In this document: in pieces, positions 21,881 through 33,074 of the stretch | Layout: every line of letters begins with the position of its first letter | Position numbering within the stretch: position 1 is the stretch's first letter | The notes under the pieces: model-generated | What the model saw: only the letters and a program-made list of their open reading frames with translations | What the model was told of the DNA's origin: nothing | Databases searched by the model: none | Assembly: GCA_958298945.1 (NCBI GenBank) | Contig: OY282610.1 | Coordinates: forward strand, 67,143,088 to 67,207,087 | Source of the DNA: Atherix ibis | Lineage: Eukaryota > Arthropoda > Insecta > Diptera > Athericidae | Length of the DNA stretch: 64,000 bases | Direction: 5' to 3' | Position numbers and translations under genes: made by a program

Positions 21881-23074
21881 TTGGGTTGTCCGGGAAGTAA
21901 TTTCGTTTTCTATAAAAATGAAAGACGATTGAATTATTATACATTTTCTTCAATTAAATATTGTCCAGTCTGATCCAATACCTTTTGCCATCTTTTTGGC
22001 AGTAGCATGATTTCACGCTCATAAATGTTTGTTCTTTGCTGGCGAAAAAAACTGATCCAAGTGATCGCTGACCTCCTCATTTGAATGAAACGTTTTACCG
22101 TCTAAAAAATTTTGTAGAGACCGAAACAAATAATAATTGAAAGGTGCTAGGTCTAGAGAGTATGGTGGGTATGGCAGTATATGCCATCCAAGCTTTAAAA
22201 GCTTTTGCCGAGTGGTCAAACTTGTATGTGTTTTCTCATTATCCTGTTGGAACACTATACCTTTCCTATTGACCAATTCTGGCCTTTTTTCTTTAAGTGA
22301 ATCATTTAATTTGTCCAACTGCTGATACTACACTTCAGAATTGATCATTGTGTTGCTCGGTAGAAGCTCAAAATAAATGATTGACATCTCTCCAAACAGA
22401 TAGCATAACTGTTTTTTTGATGAATATTGGCTTTCAAAGTGCTTTGAGCTGGTTTATCTTTTCTACTCCATGATCTTTTACACTGAACATTGTTGTAGAC
22501 AACCCATTTCTCGTCCCCAGTGATGATACGCTTCAAAAATGGATAATTTTCTTGGCGTTTGAGAAGCAAATCGCACACAAATTTTTTTCCGTAAGAAGAT
22601 GAGGAACCCATATGTCGAGCTATGAGATTAAACCTAACCGTTTCAAATGATCATGAGTATTCGATAAATTTAACCTCTCAGCGACCTCACGAGTTGTTAT
22701 TTGCCGGTTTGCCTTTATTGTGTCTTCATCAGCTTCAACTGGCCTTACAGAACGTGGTGCATCTTCAAGATCAAAATTTCCGTTTTGGTACTGGCGCTCA
22801 CTTAACAAATCTCCTCCATACACATCGGATAATTTTGTTCTTGCTTGAACAGCATTTTTATCTTTTCTATATTAAAATCAGCTGTTTTTCACTTTCCATA
22901 TTTAAAAGGGTATCAACTAAAAACTACCTTTTATATATACTTTCCATATAGTCTTGCTATGTCAGCTGTCAAAATATATATGATTATGTGCGGCTTTAGT
23001 ATGAAGTTGGTTGTGAAAAAATACAATTAAATCCTCTGTTGGGAAACAACGAAATTACTTCCCGGACAACCCAA
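21881..23074 (-). mobile_element. Mariner with perfect 25-bp inverted ends and TA duplication
   Basis: The 1194-bp element starts TTGGGTTGTCCGGGAAGTAA at 21881 and ends in its exact complement at 23074. TA flanks it at 21879-21880 and 23075-23076, and the ends are identical over 25 bp. The minus-strand transposase is broken into three frames: 22620-22823 (NFDLEDAPRS, REVAERLNLS helix-turn-helix region), 22345-22611 (first aspartate in IITGDEKWVVYNN) and 22019-22318 (second aspartate in VFQQDNEKTHTSL). Where the third aspartate belongs it reads LAPFNYYLF, so D is replaced by N. Protein and ends suggest the cecropia/mellifera side of mariner; the subfamily was not decided. Confidence 0.92.
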
Positions 23075-23159
23075 TATTTTTCTTTCTTTATAGAGAAATT
23101 ATTTGAATCTTCACAAATCTATTTGTTTTTAAAAAAAAGTATCTTCAATAAGTCTTACA

Positions 23160-23560
23160 TGGAAAATGGTTTTCCATAAATTCAATTTGAAAATAATCCT
23201 CTGTAAAATTTTATTTTCGAAATAATTCTTTAAAAAATCTTCTTTTGGAGATATTGTCTCTTAGAAATCCTTTTTCGAAATTGATCTTCTATAAATATTT
23301 TTTCGCATAAAAACACTCAAAAAAAACTTGCAATGATCTCTGAAAATCTACTTCACAAAAGTGCATCTGCGAATTCCTCTTCGAAAATAATTGACCATAA
23401 ATCTTACTCTACAAATTAGTCCTTGTAATAGATTCTTTGTAAATTTTCCTTCGAAAACGATTCTCTAGAAAAGTCTTGTTTTGAAAATGATCATAAAAAA
23501 ATTCTATTTGCGAAAGAATGATCAACTTTGAACTTTGTCTTGAAGAATATGATCTTCTCT
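23160..23560. repeat. Second, more decayed copy of the 13.8-15.2 kb array
   Basis: Blocks such as TTGAAAATAATCCTCTGTAA and TTTTCGAAATAATTC follow the same style as the array at 13780-15170, without a clear unit length. Confidence 0.45.
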
Positions 23561-24552
23561 GATAAATTCCCACATCCTATTCTCCAGCTTTTTTCATTAG
23601 TAGAGTTCAGATTTTTAGTCCTTTCTTATTTTGCAAAAACGTTCTTAATGATTTTGGGTCATTAATGATGCTATAGGAGTGACTTGAGAGATCATAAATG
23701 GTCCCATTGGAATTATTTCTTACAAAACGCACAAAGAATATTTTTCTAATTCCTTCGAAGTCTCCAAAATAGTCCTTAATAGTTTCTATCGGTTTTTTTT
23801 CATATCAATAAAAGTAAACGGTAATAATTAATCCCATTTTAGTGATTATACGCTTTTCAGTGTTCCATTGAACAGATTATTTTTGTCGGATATATGTTTA
23901 CGGTGATAATCAGTGTTGAACTTTCAAACGAGGTGTTTGGTGTGGCAGATAAGTATTGATAGCGATTTGGTAATACTGCAAACTTCGACTCCACATAGGT
24001 TGTAAGTTAGTTCCTCCTATACGTACTTATCTAAGTGACACCATAGAGCATAATAAGTTAACTTCACTTTTTTGTAGTGGCATTACAACGACCTTTTGAG
24101 CTAAGATTTGCCGTCAAATTTTTGTGTTGAGCTTGGTAAATCTGCAACTTAAAAAGTTGCAACAATTAAGAGCATTAAGAGCGCATGTTTTTGGGTAGCA
24201 TCCAGATTTCGTGCAGTGCCGAGAAGCAGTATTATAATGATATGCCCAATCAGCTCCATAGTTAGACTTGTACTAAATTTCGCAAGCTCACTGCCTATAT
24301 CCAGATAGTTGCACTCACCATGCTCATTTTCAACGCCCTACAAACTGGTTTTCGCCATTTTGTTTCCTTCTAATGGCAAGTGGTTTCCTCTCACCTACTC
24401 TACCATTCTCTGCTCTAACAAAATCAAGGAATCCATCCGGCAAATCCTTAACAGTGACCGGTCTCACCGGTATATCGCTCACCTCAGCTACCATTCGCTT
24501 CCTCTTGTTCTTCCATCTGGTCCCACCCCAGAACCAGCTTCATCCAACAACC
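23561..24552. other. Unassigned, mixed composition
   Basis: From about 24250 composition rises toward balanced and two overlapping plus frames occur (24309-24647 and 24373-24570). They overlap the repeat that follows and have no motif I know, so they are not called as genes. They may be the antisense of the R1-like element tail. Confidence 0.3.
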
Positions 24553-25250
24553 GTTGCGTACAGTCAGTAATCAGTTACATACCTAGTTACCCTTATTATT
24601 GCTACCAAAGCCTATCTACCATATATCTCTACTATCATCTGCAGTGATAGCACCCGGGATAATTGTTATCCACCACCTACGGTCCTAAGACTATTACCGT
24701 ACGATGTAGATATTAAACACAGCTGCTACCTCGTTTCAGCCAAAGCCACCTAACATTGACCCTCATGGTACCAAAATTTGTTTTAAAGAGGTTCAGTGAG
24801 GAAACTTGTTTATTCCTAGGCACTTCTAGGCCGGGTCAGTAGCACGTGTTTGCCAATACCCGAAGGCACTTCTGGTATTAATCGTTCTATCAGAAAAGAC
24901 ACCCGTTCGGGATCTTGTCGACAAGCAGTAGAATTCTATTGATTTACATAACGTACCTATCGTTACACATAATACCACGGGCAGCTTACGACCATAGGAA
25001 TTGAGATACCCTCAATCAACGTACCACCAAACCTGATTAGGCGATTAACAGTAAGCAACCAGTTACAAGCTGATTACACCAACTATTAGTGGTGAGGCCT
25101 ATCTAAACCGCTGCTATCATAAGCTGTACCAGCGTCCGAGATAATCACCGGTATCTCCCACCAATGATCCGCAGACCATACCCGCGATGTGAGTATTAAC
25201 CACAGCCACTACGTTGTAGCATAAGGCGCCTAAACATTATCGGACACAGT
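24553..25250 (-). repeat. Two units of a repeat shared with the R1-like element at 47 kb
   Basis: Two related segments (about 24553-24800 and 24985-25250) both match the complement of 47130-47480. Shared landmarks are a CAGTAATCAGTTAC / AACCAGTTACAAGCTGA block, GATAATTG/CACC followed by CCACC, ATATTAA(C/A)CACAGC, and GGAATT..GTTA/GATACC..CTCAATCAACG. At 47 kb the matching DNA follows an R1-like C-terminal coding region, so these are probably 3' untranslated units on the minus strand, duplicated with a period near 480 bp. Confidence 0.55.
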
Positions 25251-25261
25251 CGAGAAGCAGT

Positions 25262-25600
25262 GGAAAAAATTAATCTCGCTCAGGGAACAAGTGAGTGCTT
25301 TTGTCAGGTTAGGCGTTCGATTGACATTGAAGCTGATAAGAAGTAAGTAAAAACGTTACAGATACTTGGATGCTCTACCATGACAACATCCCCCGCTACA
25401 CTGTCATCTCCATTAACGAATTTTTATCGCAAAAAATATTTATGTAGTGTCCCAGCTTCCTTGATACTGTTGATAACATCCAGAGGAGTTTAACTGAAGA
25501 GCTGAATACGATTCTAGTTGAAATCTTCTAACACTGCTACGAAGAAGTGAATAATATAAAAAGAAAACACTTATTGGGCCCAATTCATAGCAAACTATTT
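25262..25600 (+). mobile_element. Mariner-type transposase fragment
   Basis: Piecewise plus-strand translation gives LYHDNIPRYT (second catalytic aspartate; families usually read HDNAPAHT) near 25375-25405 and, near 25475, DNIQRSLTEELNTILVEIF followed by a stop and H-C-Y-E-E. The latter matches the C-terminal I-Q-x-x-x-T-E-x-L block before the W-K-x-R segment of some mariner groups. The region between them, where the third aspartate should be, is missing or scrambled. No ends were found. Confidence 0.5.
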
Positions 25601-25619
25601 ATTGACGGAGTCTAAAGTA

Positions 25620-26814
25620 GAGGGAAAGTAATAGAAACCATCCCAGATGCAGCTGCAATACGGAGCGTCACTATTGGTATTGCAATCATAAATAACACGA
25701 TCACACAGCGCAACCAACACTCTCTTAAATCGTCAAAATTTGTACCGATTTAAATAAAACCTAAGCCATTTTATTTTTCAGTCTAATTCTTGATGGTATA
25801 TTCGTCAGCCTTTTCCGCCTCTTACCGCTTTAACGATTACCTTCCACAACTCTTTATGTCACGTTCTTGACTAGATTGCTTGGAATTTTCTTTCATTTTC
25901 GAAATCAGCGTAGGCGGACACAAAGAGTACTCAGTCAGTCAATCTGTTTTCGTTAACAATTAACTACCTACAAGGATTTCAAATATTTTCAAATTAGTTC
26001 ATTACCTTTGTTGCCATTTCTTTTTTATTGAATAAAATAATTTTTGTATGCTTTTCTTTATCTAACATTATTCATTTGAGTTCTTTTTTCTAGTTAAGCA
26101 TACTCAAATTCTTATCTCCTTAAATATATGACAATAATCGTTTCTAGTTAATTGATTTCGTTTTTTTTTTGTTGTTCTTTTCTTAAATAAATAATTTTTT
26201 CTTAAACTCTTTTTTATACTTACGAATAAAAAAAATACGAAGAGTTAAGCAAAAAAAAAAAACGTATAATATTTTAATGTCAAGTAAATGTCATGGGAAA
26301 ATTTTTTGCAAAATGTCAACGATGATTTTGCTCTCATTTGGCATATTTTTGTTGTGTCTTTTTCATTAGTGAAGCTTTTACTTTGTTTTTTTTTTTTATT
26401 CAGAAAAATATTTTCAAGGGAAAAATTATCTAAAAAAAATACTCTTTATTACAGTCACCACTAAAACTGGCAAAGCGTTTTGTTTTGGATTATAGATGCG
26501 GCATTTTTTCAAAGTGGTGACATCTATTAGAATGGCGGTCACTTCAAAAATATTTTGCGAAACTTACAAATTTTTTAATGATTTCTATTATAAAAAGTAA
26601 ATATAATTTTTAATATTAGAAGAAAGAAAAACTATAAAAAGGGACCAACAATAATAAAAGAAACCTTGAATTAATACCAACGTTGTAAAGCTAAGAAGTT
26701 TTTCAATTAAGTTGATAGATTATAGAGTATAAGGATAGACAACTGAAGCGGTAAGTTGAAGTATAAAAAACCAAAAAACAACCTTAAAGCTACACATCCA
26801 TGTATTCTGCTCAA
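25620..26814. other. AT-rich non-coding DNA
   Basis: Long T and A tracts with no gene or element signal. Several poly(T) runs occur between 26060 and 26420. Confidence 0.45.
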
Positions 26815-27110
26815 GGGCGTCACGTTCAGATAGGGGCAATTTTATATTTATTCATATTGTTTTGGCGCACATTTTTCAAATAATATTCGTAGTTTTTTTA
26901 ATTAACTAAACAATAATGATGAATATTTAATTTAATTATTTTAAAATTTGAAATTAAATAAAACATTTCTTTTTTTTACCATTTTCTATTCAAAAACAGA
27001 ACAAAACGTCCACAACACTTAGCTTTGTGATTAAATTCGTAAAATATATTTTTTTTAAAAACTAAAAAGGATCATCGAATTATTTTTATGATAGGAAATT
27101 TACTTACATC
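26815..27110. repeat. Dispersed repeat Q, copy X, left part
   Basis: This matches the start of copy Y at 40465: AGGGGCAATTTTATATTT, TTTTTCAAATAAT, GTAGTTTTT and ACAACACTTA occur in the same order. It is interrupted near 27160 by a mariner derivative and appears to resume at 30046. The left edge GTCACGTTCAGATA and a TTCTGAACGTGAAG near 31020 are partly inverted copies, so this could be a DNA element, but that is weak. Confidence 0.5.
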
Positions 27111-27163
27111 GTTTCCGAATGGAGCAGCTAAGCTTTAAGTTGGAATAGTCCTAAGCATTAGTA

Positions 27164-28034
27164 CAGCGTACCAACTTATGTTCCAAGTCCAAGTTTTATT
27201 TTAATAACTTTTAAATGACATAAAATTTTATAATTTATATTTTATTGATTGATTATATGGTCTTTAGCATTATGTATAGAATATGATGTTGGTTAAATGT
27301 CCGCCGCTGGCCGCAGCGTAAAGAGTATCTCATTTAATAACATTTTTCATAACATTTTCGCAGACCATAACTGGTGTTATTTCAGCTATTTGCTTGCGAT
27401 GGAGATTGTTGTTAGTTTTTTAGTGTACACCTGTTCCTCCAAGTACCCTCAAATGAAGAAATCGGAAGGATTCAAATTAGGGAATCGTGGCGGGTAGTCA
27501 CTTTTTAATATTATTCGGTCGGGAAAAATTTCTCTCAAAATTTGCAACATAGCACGAGCTGCGTGTCATATGGCACCGTTTTGTTGGAACCAAATGTTCT
27601 GTGGACTCAATTGATCTAATTCGGACAGAAGAAAGTTTTCCAACATGTCCCGATATCGGTCACCAGTAACTATTACAGAATTACCTCCAGCATCCTCAAA
27701 GAAATACGGCCCAATGATGCCGCCGGCCCAAATCTCGCACCATACACGAGAATCTAGTAGTCTTTGGTGTATCAGGTGAGGATTTTTAGTGCCCCAATAG
27801 CGGCTATTCTGTTTATTAACAAAGCCCACCTAATTCGAAGTGTGCTTCATAATATTCGGAGACGTAATTTTCTCTGCGTATTCACAATTGAACAATTATT
27901 TAAATAAAATATTTTAATAATTTCAACACGCTATTGTAGCGTTAGATAGTAACTGTCAAATATAAATAAATAAATGTCATTCAAACCAAAATGGCGTCCA
28001 GACAAAATCAATCTGGAACATAAAAACCACCCTG
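27164..28034 (-). mobile_element. DD41D-type mariner deletion derivative, copy A
   Basis: The 871-bp element has imperfect inverted ends (CAGCGTACCAACTTATGTTC on the left; the complement of CAGGGTGGTTTTTATGTTCC on the right) and TA on both sides (27162-27163, 28035-28036). The minus frame 27566-27829 reads NKQNSRYWGTKNPH, WAGGIIGPYFF, VTGDRYRDMLENFL and IWFQQNGAI. DD41D (rosa-like) families have WFQQDGA here, so the second catalytic aspartate is asparagine. The third, in NPSDFF, lies 38 residues later with no net frame change, three fewer than the family's 41. The N-terminal DNA-binding region is missing: the 5' UTR joins almost directly to the NKQNSR block. Copy C at 37076-37918 has the same architecture. 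Confidence 0.85.
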
Positions 28035-28036
28035 TA

Positions 28037-28480
28037 CAAGCATCACCATAAGTTTCTACAATCATTCGATACCCCTAAGCCGCAGATTTTTTCGAATTGA
28101 AGGCAAAAAGCAAAAACTTCCCACAAATGACGCTTATTTGGCTCAAATTTTGATATGATGAGGAGGTATTGACAGACATCATTAAATTTTTAATGATGAG
28201 AAGGTATTGACAGATAAGCTTACGATTTGACATTTCTGATCTGATATTTTCGACCAGCATTTACTACTGGGCCATCTATTAGAAATCGGTGGTTTTCCAA
28301 TTTAAAAATAAGTTTTTTTATTGGTAGACAATAAAAGCGTTATTAGAAATTTAGTTTAGAAACTTTTTTGTATACATTCATATTAGCCATTTTGACACTA
28401 AATATCTGTCAATTTACAGAATAATTAATTTCAAGAATTTTAAAATTATAAAAAAGCCTTCAAATTTTCTAATTTGAGTT
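28037..28480 (-). mobile_element. 5' half of a mauritiana-like mariner next to copy A
   Basis: On the minus strand the DNA next to copy A matches 36660-37073: an N-terminal mauritiana-like start (KRHLWEVFAFCLQFE) preceded by the same untranslated blocks (ACTTATTTTTAAATTGGAAA, TGTAAATTGACAGATATT). The match stops at the TA where copy A sits, so this is the same nested arrangement as at 36660-38470. Beyond the far side of copy A (27162 and lower) the second half of the mauritiana-like gene is not seen. Confidence 0.75.
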
Positions 28481-28499
28481 AATACAAACTTAAAAGAAT

Positions 28500-29161
28500 T
28501 CCAAAGAATGGTGCCCTTCAGCATCGAGGTTATGGTTGGTTTTTTAATGTCTTTGGTATATCAGTTTTCAGTATCCCAATAGCAGCATTTCTGTTTATTA
28601 GCACAGCCAGCCAAGTCGAAATATGCTTCTTCGATCATAATGATTTTTTACCAAAAATGGTGGTCGTCTATTCCGAGCTGTAAAACTCGAGCACCCCAGC
28701 CCTCCGCCGTTAATGGTCATTTGCCTGTAGCTATTGTGTCAATTGAATTTTATACGAGAATTTTTAACAAAAATGATGGAAATATTCTCAATTCTTAAGC
28801 CCGGCATCGATGAGAGATACCCGGACATTCACCAATACTCTGCCTCAAGTACGTTCGCTTAATTGTCGCCCAGTCTTCGATTTATATCCCAGCATATGCA
28901 TAATTTCAAAATTATTTATTTCACGCTGAATGGTTGACTTGCATATGATTAACAACAAAAAAGTCAAGAAAATTTCTCTGCGTACTACCAATTGAATAAT
29001 TATATTAAAAAAATGTTTAAATAATTTCAACACATTATTAGATGCCCCCCAATAAATTGGTTTCGACCACTCTCTACGACTGTCAAATGTCAACAGACAA
29101 ATGTCATCTAAACCAAAATGGCGGCCAAACAAAATCAACCTGAAACATAAAAAGCGTTATG
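28500..29161 (-). mobile_element. DD41D-type mariner, copy B (fragment with one end)
   Basis: The right end, complement of CATAACGCTTTTTATGTTTC, is followed by TA at 29162-29163. The 5' UTR (AATTTCAACACATTATTAGA, CAAATGTCATCTAAACCAAA) is as in copies A and C. Unlike A and C, it keeps about 350 bp between the UTR and the region encoding W-L-C.../G-Y, so it is not the same deletion derivative. The 3' part of the gene is absent; the element breaks off near 28500 at sequence matching 37680-37705 of copy C (complement of CCTCGATGCT-AAGG-CACCATTC). Confidence 0.7.
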
Positions 29162-29865
29162 TACACATATTTTAGAAATAAGTTAACAGAATTTTTACGC
29201 AGAGTTGTCTAAATTATGGCAATTCCAAATGAAATCACTAGTTGATAAAAAAAATCACCCTTAAATAAGCGCGCTGATGCTTTAGATCGAATTAAAACTA
29301 ATTAAATGAATTTTCTTGTTAAAGGATTCAGATTAATATAACTTCACGAAATTTAATACCTTCAAAACGTAATTTGTTCGAGCAATACTTTGCTCCATAA
29401 TAACTTTAATCAAAATTAAACATATTCAATTAATAATTATAAATGTTATTTATAATTATAATATCATTAAAATAATAATAAAACATAATTATAGTTTATT
29501 TTATCTAAATGAGTAATTGCAAAATAAGAAATTCGAGCCATTATTATTCGGTTACGTGATTTATTCAGAAATTTATAAGTTCAATAATAAATTTGATCAG
29601 TGCTCGAACACCCTTTCCTCTACTTCACCCACTGTTTGAGGCTTCTGGGAGTTGAATCAACTTAATTCTTTAACGTTTCGACAGAAATTGTACTTTAAAC
29701 AACTGTAAATTCTTCGAGACTTTCTCGTATCATTTTCCAATATTCTATGGTAAATTATAGTTAAGTTTTCTATTATACAATATAAAACTTGGGACCTTAA
29801 GAATGCTTATCTAAAATGGTTAATTCGATAGTTGATGCTCGCTACTACGATGTTGCAGAATTAGT

Positions 29866-30039
29866 TAAACAATTACCTATTTTTTTAAAATGTTTTAATA
29901 ATTTCAACACGCTGTTGTGGTATTAGATACTTCATAATAAATTATTATCGATCACTCTCTATGACTGTCAAATGCCATCAAACAAATGTCATCCAAACCA
30001 AAATGGCGTCCAAACAAAATCGACCTGAAAGCACTCTGT
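29866..30039 (-). mobile_element. DD41D-type mariner, 5' terminal fragment
   Basis: Only the outer 174 bp are present: AATTTCAACACGCTGTTGTGG through CAAATGTCATCCAAACCAAA to an end complementary to CAGAGTGCTTTCAGGTC, followed by TA at 30040-30041. This is the same end as copies A-C. Confidence 0.75.
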
Positions 30040-30045
30040 ATAAAA

Positions 30046-30910
30046 ATTCATTAATTCAAAATAATATTTTTATAAATTATAAACACTTATCTTAAATTTT
30101 TGAACATACACAATTAACAGATTAAATTTTTTAATAATGTGAAAATATAAAACAAATAAATACAACCCCCCCCCCCCCTTTAGAAAGTAATCAGATGACC
30201 GTTAATGAGCACACAACTAATCGTCAGTTCATATTCAATTTTGCACAAGAATTTTGTTTAGTTTTTAACCAATTAGAGTACTTGAAATCTATTAAAATTT
30301 AGTTGAATGATAGTTTAATGATGTATTTGAATATATAATTAGTTTTTACCGAAAACTCACCTGAAAAACGAAATTCTCAAATCCTTAGTTTCTGCATAAC
30401 GATAACATTTTTTAACACAATACTTCATTATTTATAAATATTTTGAAAAATATAAATTATTAAACTTATTATTTATATTACTCGTAATATTCATTTAGTT
30501 TACCTTACTCTTAATAATAACTACACTTTTTATGAAACAAAAAAACAGAATATTAAAAAAAAATAGCCCCGCTTCAAACGATTGCTTACATTCGATATGT
30601 CAAAACTACAATTTTGAAGGAAAAATGTGAAAACTCTAGGCGCCCAAATGTGATTTTTAGTTCAATAAGTAGGAATATAGATGGCAGGCATAGCAGCTAA
30701 AAACGATTTTCATCAACTTTTTGATTAGTGTTTTTGTTCGTTATTCTTTGTATGAAAATAAAAAATTAATTTTAATAATTTTTTTAAATCGTTTAATATT
30801 GATACAATTAAAACAATGGGGTTTGTAACTCAATTTTAAGTTAATAGAAAGGTATGGATCGGCAGAAAAGGTTCTTGGTTCATTGCGATTCCGTGGGATT
30901 TTTTACCTTT
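30046..30910. repeat. Dispersed repeat Q, copy X, right part
   Basis: This matches 40740-41025 plus 42214-42520 in order: GTGAAAATATAAA, AGAATTTTGTTTAGTTTTTA, ACGATTG/TT..ACATTCGA, CATAGCAGCTAA, ATCAACTTTTTG and AGGTATGGATCGGCAG. It includes a run of 13 C at 30166-30178, striking in such AT-rich DNA; copy Y has only CCC there. Confidence 0.65.
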
Positions 30911-33074
30911 TATACTTAATCGAAAGTGCGTGGAGAGTATGGTAATAAAGTTTAACGAAACATAATTATCATTTCATTATTGACCAGATAACGAAGCGAT
31001 AAATTTTAAGGGCTAAACTGCTTCTGAACGTGAAGTGATCAAGTTTAAGGGCTAAACGCATACATGGGGTCTAACGTTAAAAATTGGTATTGCAAGGAAA
31101 TATTTTATTGTAAACTATTGGAATTTGGTGAAACCATAACAACTGAAGTTAGAGTGATTACTTAACCATTTAGATAGTAAAGATGCGGATTGAGAAATGA
31201 CATCATACAGAAGGGATATTATAAGAAAGACTTTAAGGAGATCTTAATCACTTAATGCATCCTTTCACATAATTTTAACACATGGAATAATTATTGACTA
31301 AGACCCCCCATTTCTTAAAAAAAAAACCAAATTAAATCGAGCCGATTAGTCTTTTTGTTCTAAAATAATTGATTAATTGAAGAAAAGTTTATTTAGAATC
31401 AAAATGGCGCAGCTTGTCAGTTAAATTAATTAAAAGCACAACTGAAGTACTCGATTTTTGGAGTATTTTCTTTTCTTTTGAATTTACCAATTTTAAGGAG
31501 GTTGTTGTGTGGGTGTGTGTGTGTGTGTGTTTTCTTATTATTTTTTTAAATTTTCTCTTCAATCAAATCCATAGGCTAGATGTTCACGCCATTTTCAATT
31601 AATTTTCAATTTCGTTTCTGTTTAATAGCTAGTCTTATGGTGTAAGTCTACATGTAAACGAGTTGATTTTGTTCTATTTTCAGCGCATTCTTAAAGTTTT
31701 TCTATTCTTTTTTTGTATTGAACTTTTGATTTATTAAGAAGCCTTTTTTTTTATTCCAACGTGAATAAAAAAACCAACAAGCAGTATCCCTTTTGCCCCT
31801 TGAATGTTTGCACATGACTTGTAAACCATCCACTTTAAAATCTTTAACTTTCCTGCCCGAAGGTTCGTAAATTTTCTGATCAAAGAATTTTGAGGTCTTT
31901 TAAGAAAATGTATGTGTGCATCGCATTATGTTTGTGTGTATACGTAAAGACCATAATTTCAGTCAAATTCGACTTTGATCAAAGACGATATAATTCGAAA
32001 TTAAATCATCTGTGAATTGTGGAATCGACCAACTGCTAGCCACCAATTTTAATTTTGTTATGGCCGTGATTCTTCTTCTAGCAGGAAATTGATTAATTTT
32101 TTCTTCTTCTATTTTTGGATTTTTATTTTGCTGCTATTTTACATATTTTGAAAGTGTTTATTTTTTTATTTTTTATATTGTACAATGCGAATGGGAAATG
32201 ATTTTTAATAAGAGTTGATTAATGCTAGAAAAAATGGAAACAGGTAATGTCTGGAGAAGAATAAATTTGAGATCAATGAATTTTTGACTTTAAGTGTAAG
32301 AAGGTAGAAAATGTGTTTAGGTAATAGAAGTTGGAAAAGAATTTAAGTGAAATTCAAGCAAAAAAATAGAGAAAAAAAGTGATCAAATCGTTTTTGTTAC
32401 AGTAAAGAATTTAATTAAATTCTGTGTGTAAAAATGGAAAAATCTTTTTACAAGTAAATGGACTCTACTGTTTTGTGAGTGTACGAACTCAAAGTTAAAA
32501 TATGATAGATAATTTTTTTTAAAACAAAACTGAAAATTGGTTTTTGTTTTTGTAGAATTCACGATTTTTGCAAATAAAATAAAAATATTTGTAAATTTTA
32601 CTTCTTCCGTAATTTTAATTTAATTTGAAATTTTCGTAAAAAAATTTTTTTTAAAGAATATTGTAAAAGAGTATCAAAATGATTCAAGTAACTCTCGGTA
32701 AGCAATTATTTGCAATTTGTTGTTCTTCAGTTCAATAAAAAGTTTAAGATTTCAATGTGCGTATAGATTTTAGAATTTTTTTTTTTTTTTTAAATTGGTT
32801 ACCTTCGCAATAAAATAACGTCTGAAATTCTCTGACGCTAAGAACTGCATTGCCTTAAAAATTTAAAAGTCTCTTAAACTTAGTTGAATTTAATTATTGA
32901 GTTTCTAAAAATTTTAGACGGCTCCTAAAATTTTCCGACATTTTTATTCTATGATCCGTATAATTTGTATAGCATCAAAAGAGATCTTATGTTCCAAATC
33001 CTCTAAAATTTAGTAATTTTTCATACTAAATTTAGATTGTCTCAAAAATGTGACAATCTCAAAAATCTTAACTA
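30911..33074. other. Non-coding AT-rich DNA
   Basis: No gene recognised. It contains a GT microsatellite at 31507-31531 and long A/T tracts. A short repeated phrase AGTTTAAGGGCTAAAC occurs near 31008 and 31050. Confidence 0.45.
31507..31531. repeat. GT microsatellite
   Basis: About 12 GT steps with a GGG interruption near the start. Confidence 0.85.

Noticed and set aside
24309..24647. 112-codon plus frame rich in Ser/Tyr/Pro
   Set aside because: It overlaps the R1-like 3' repeat on the opposite strand, has no known domain and no splice or promoter context.
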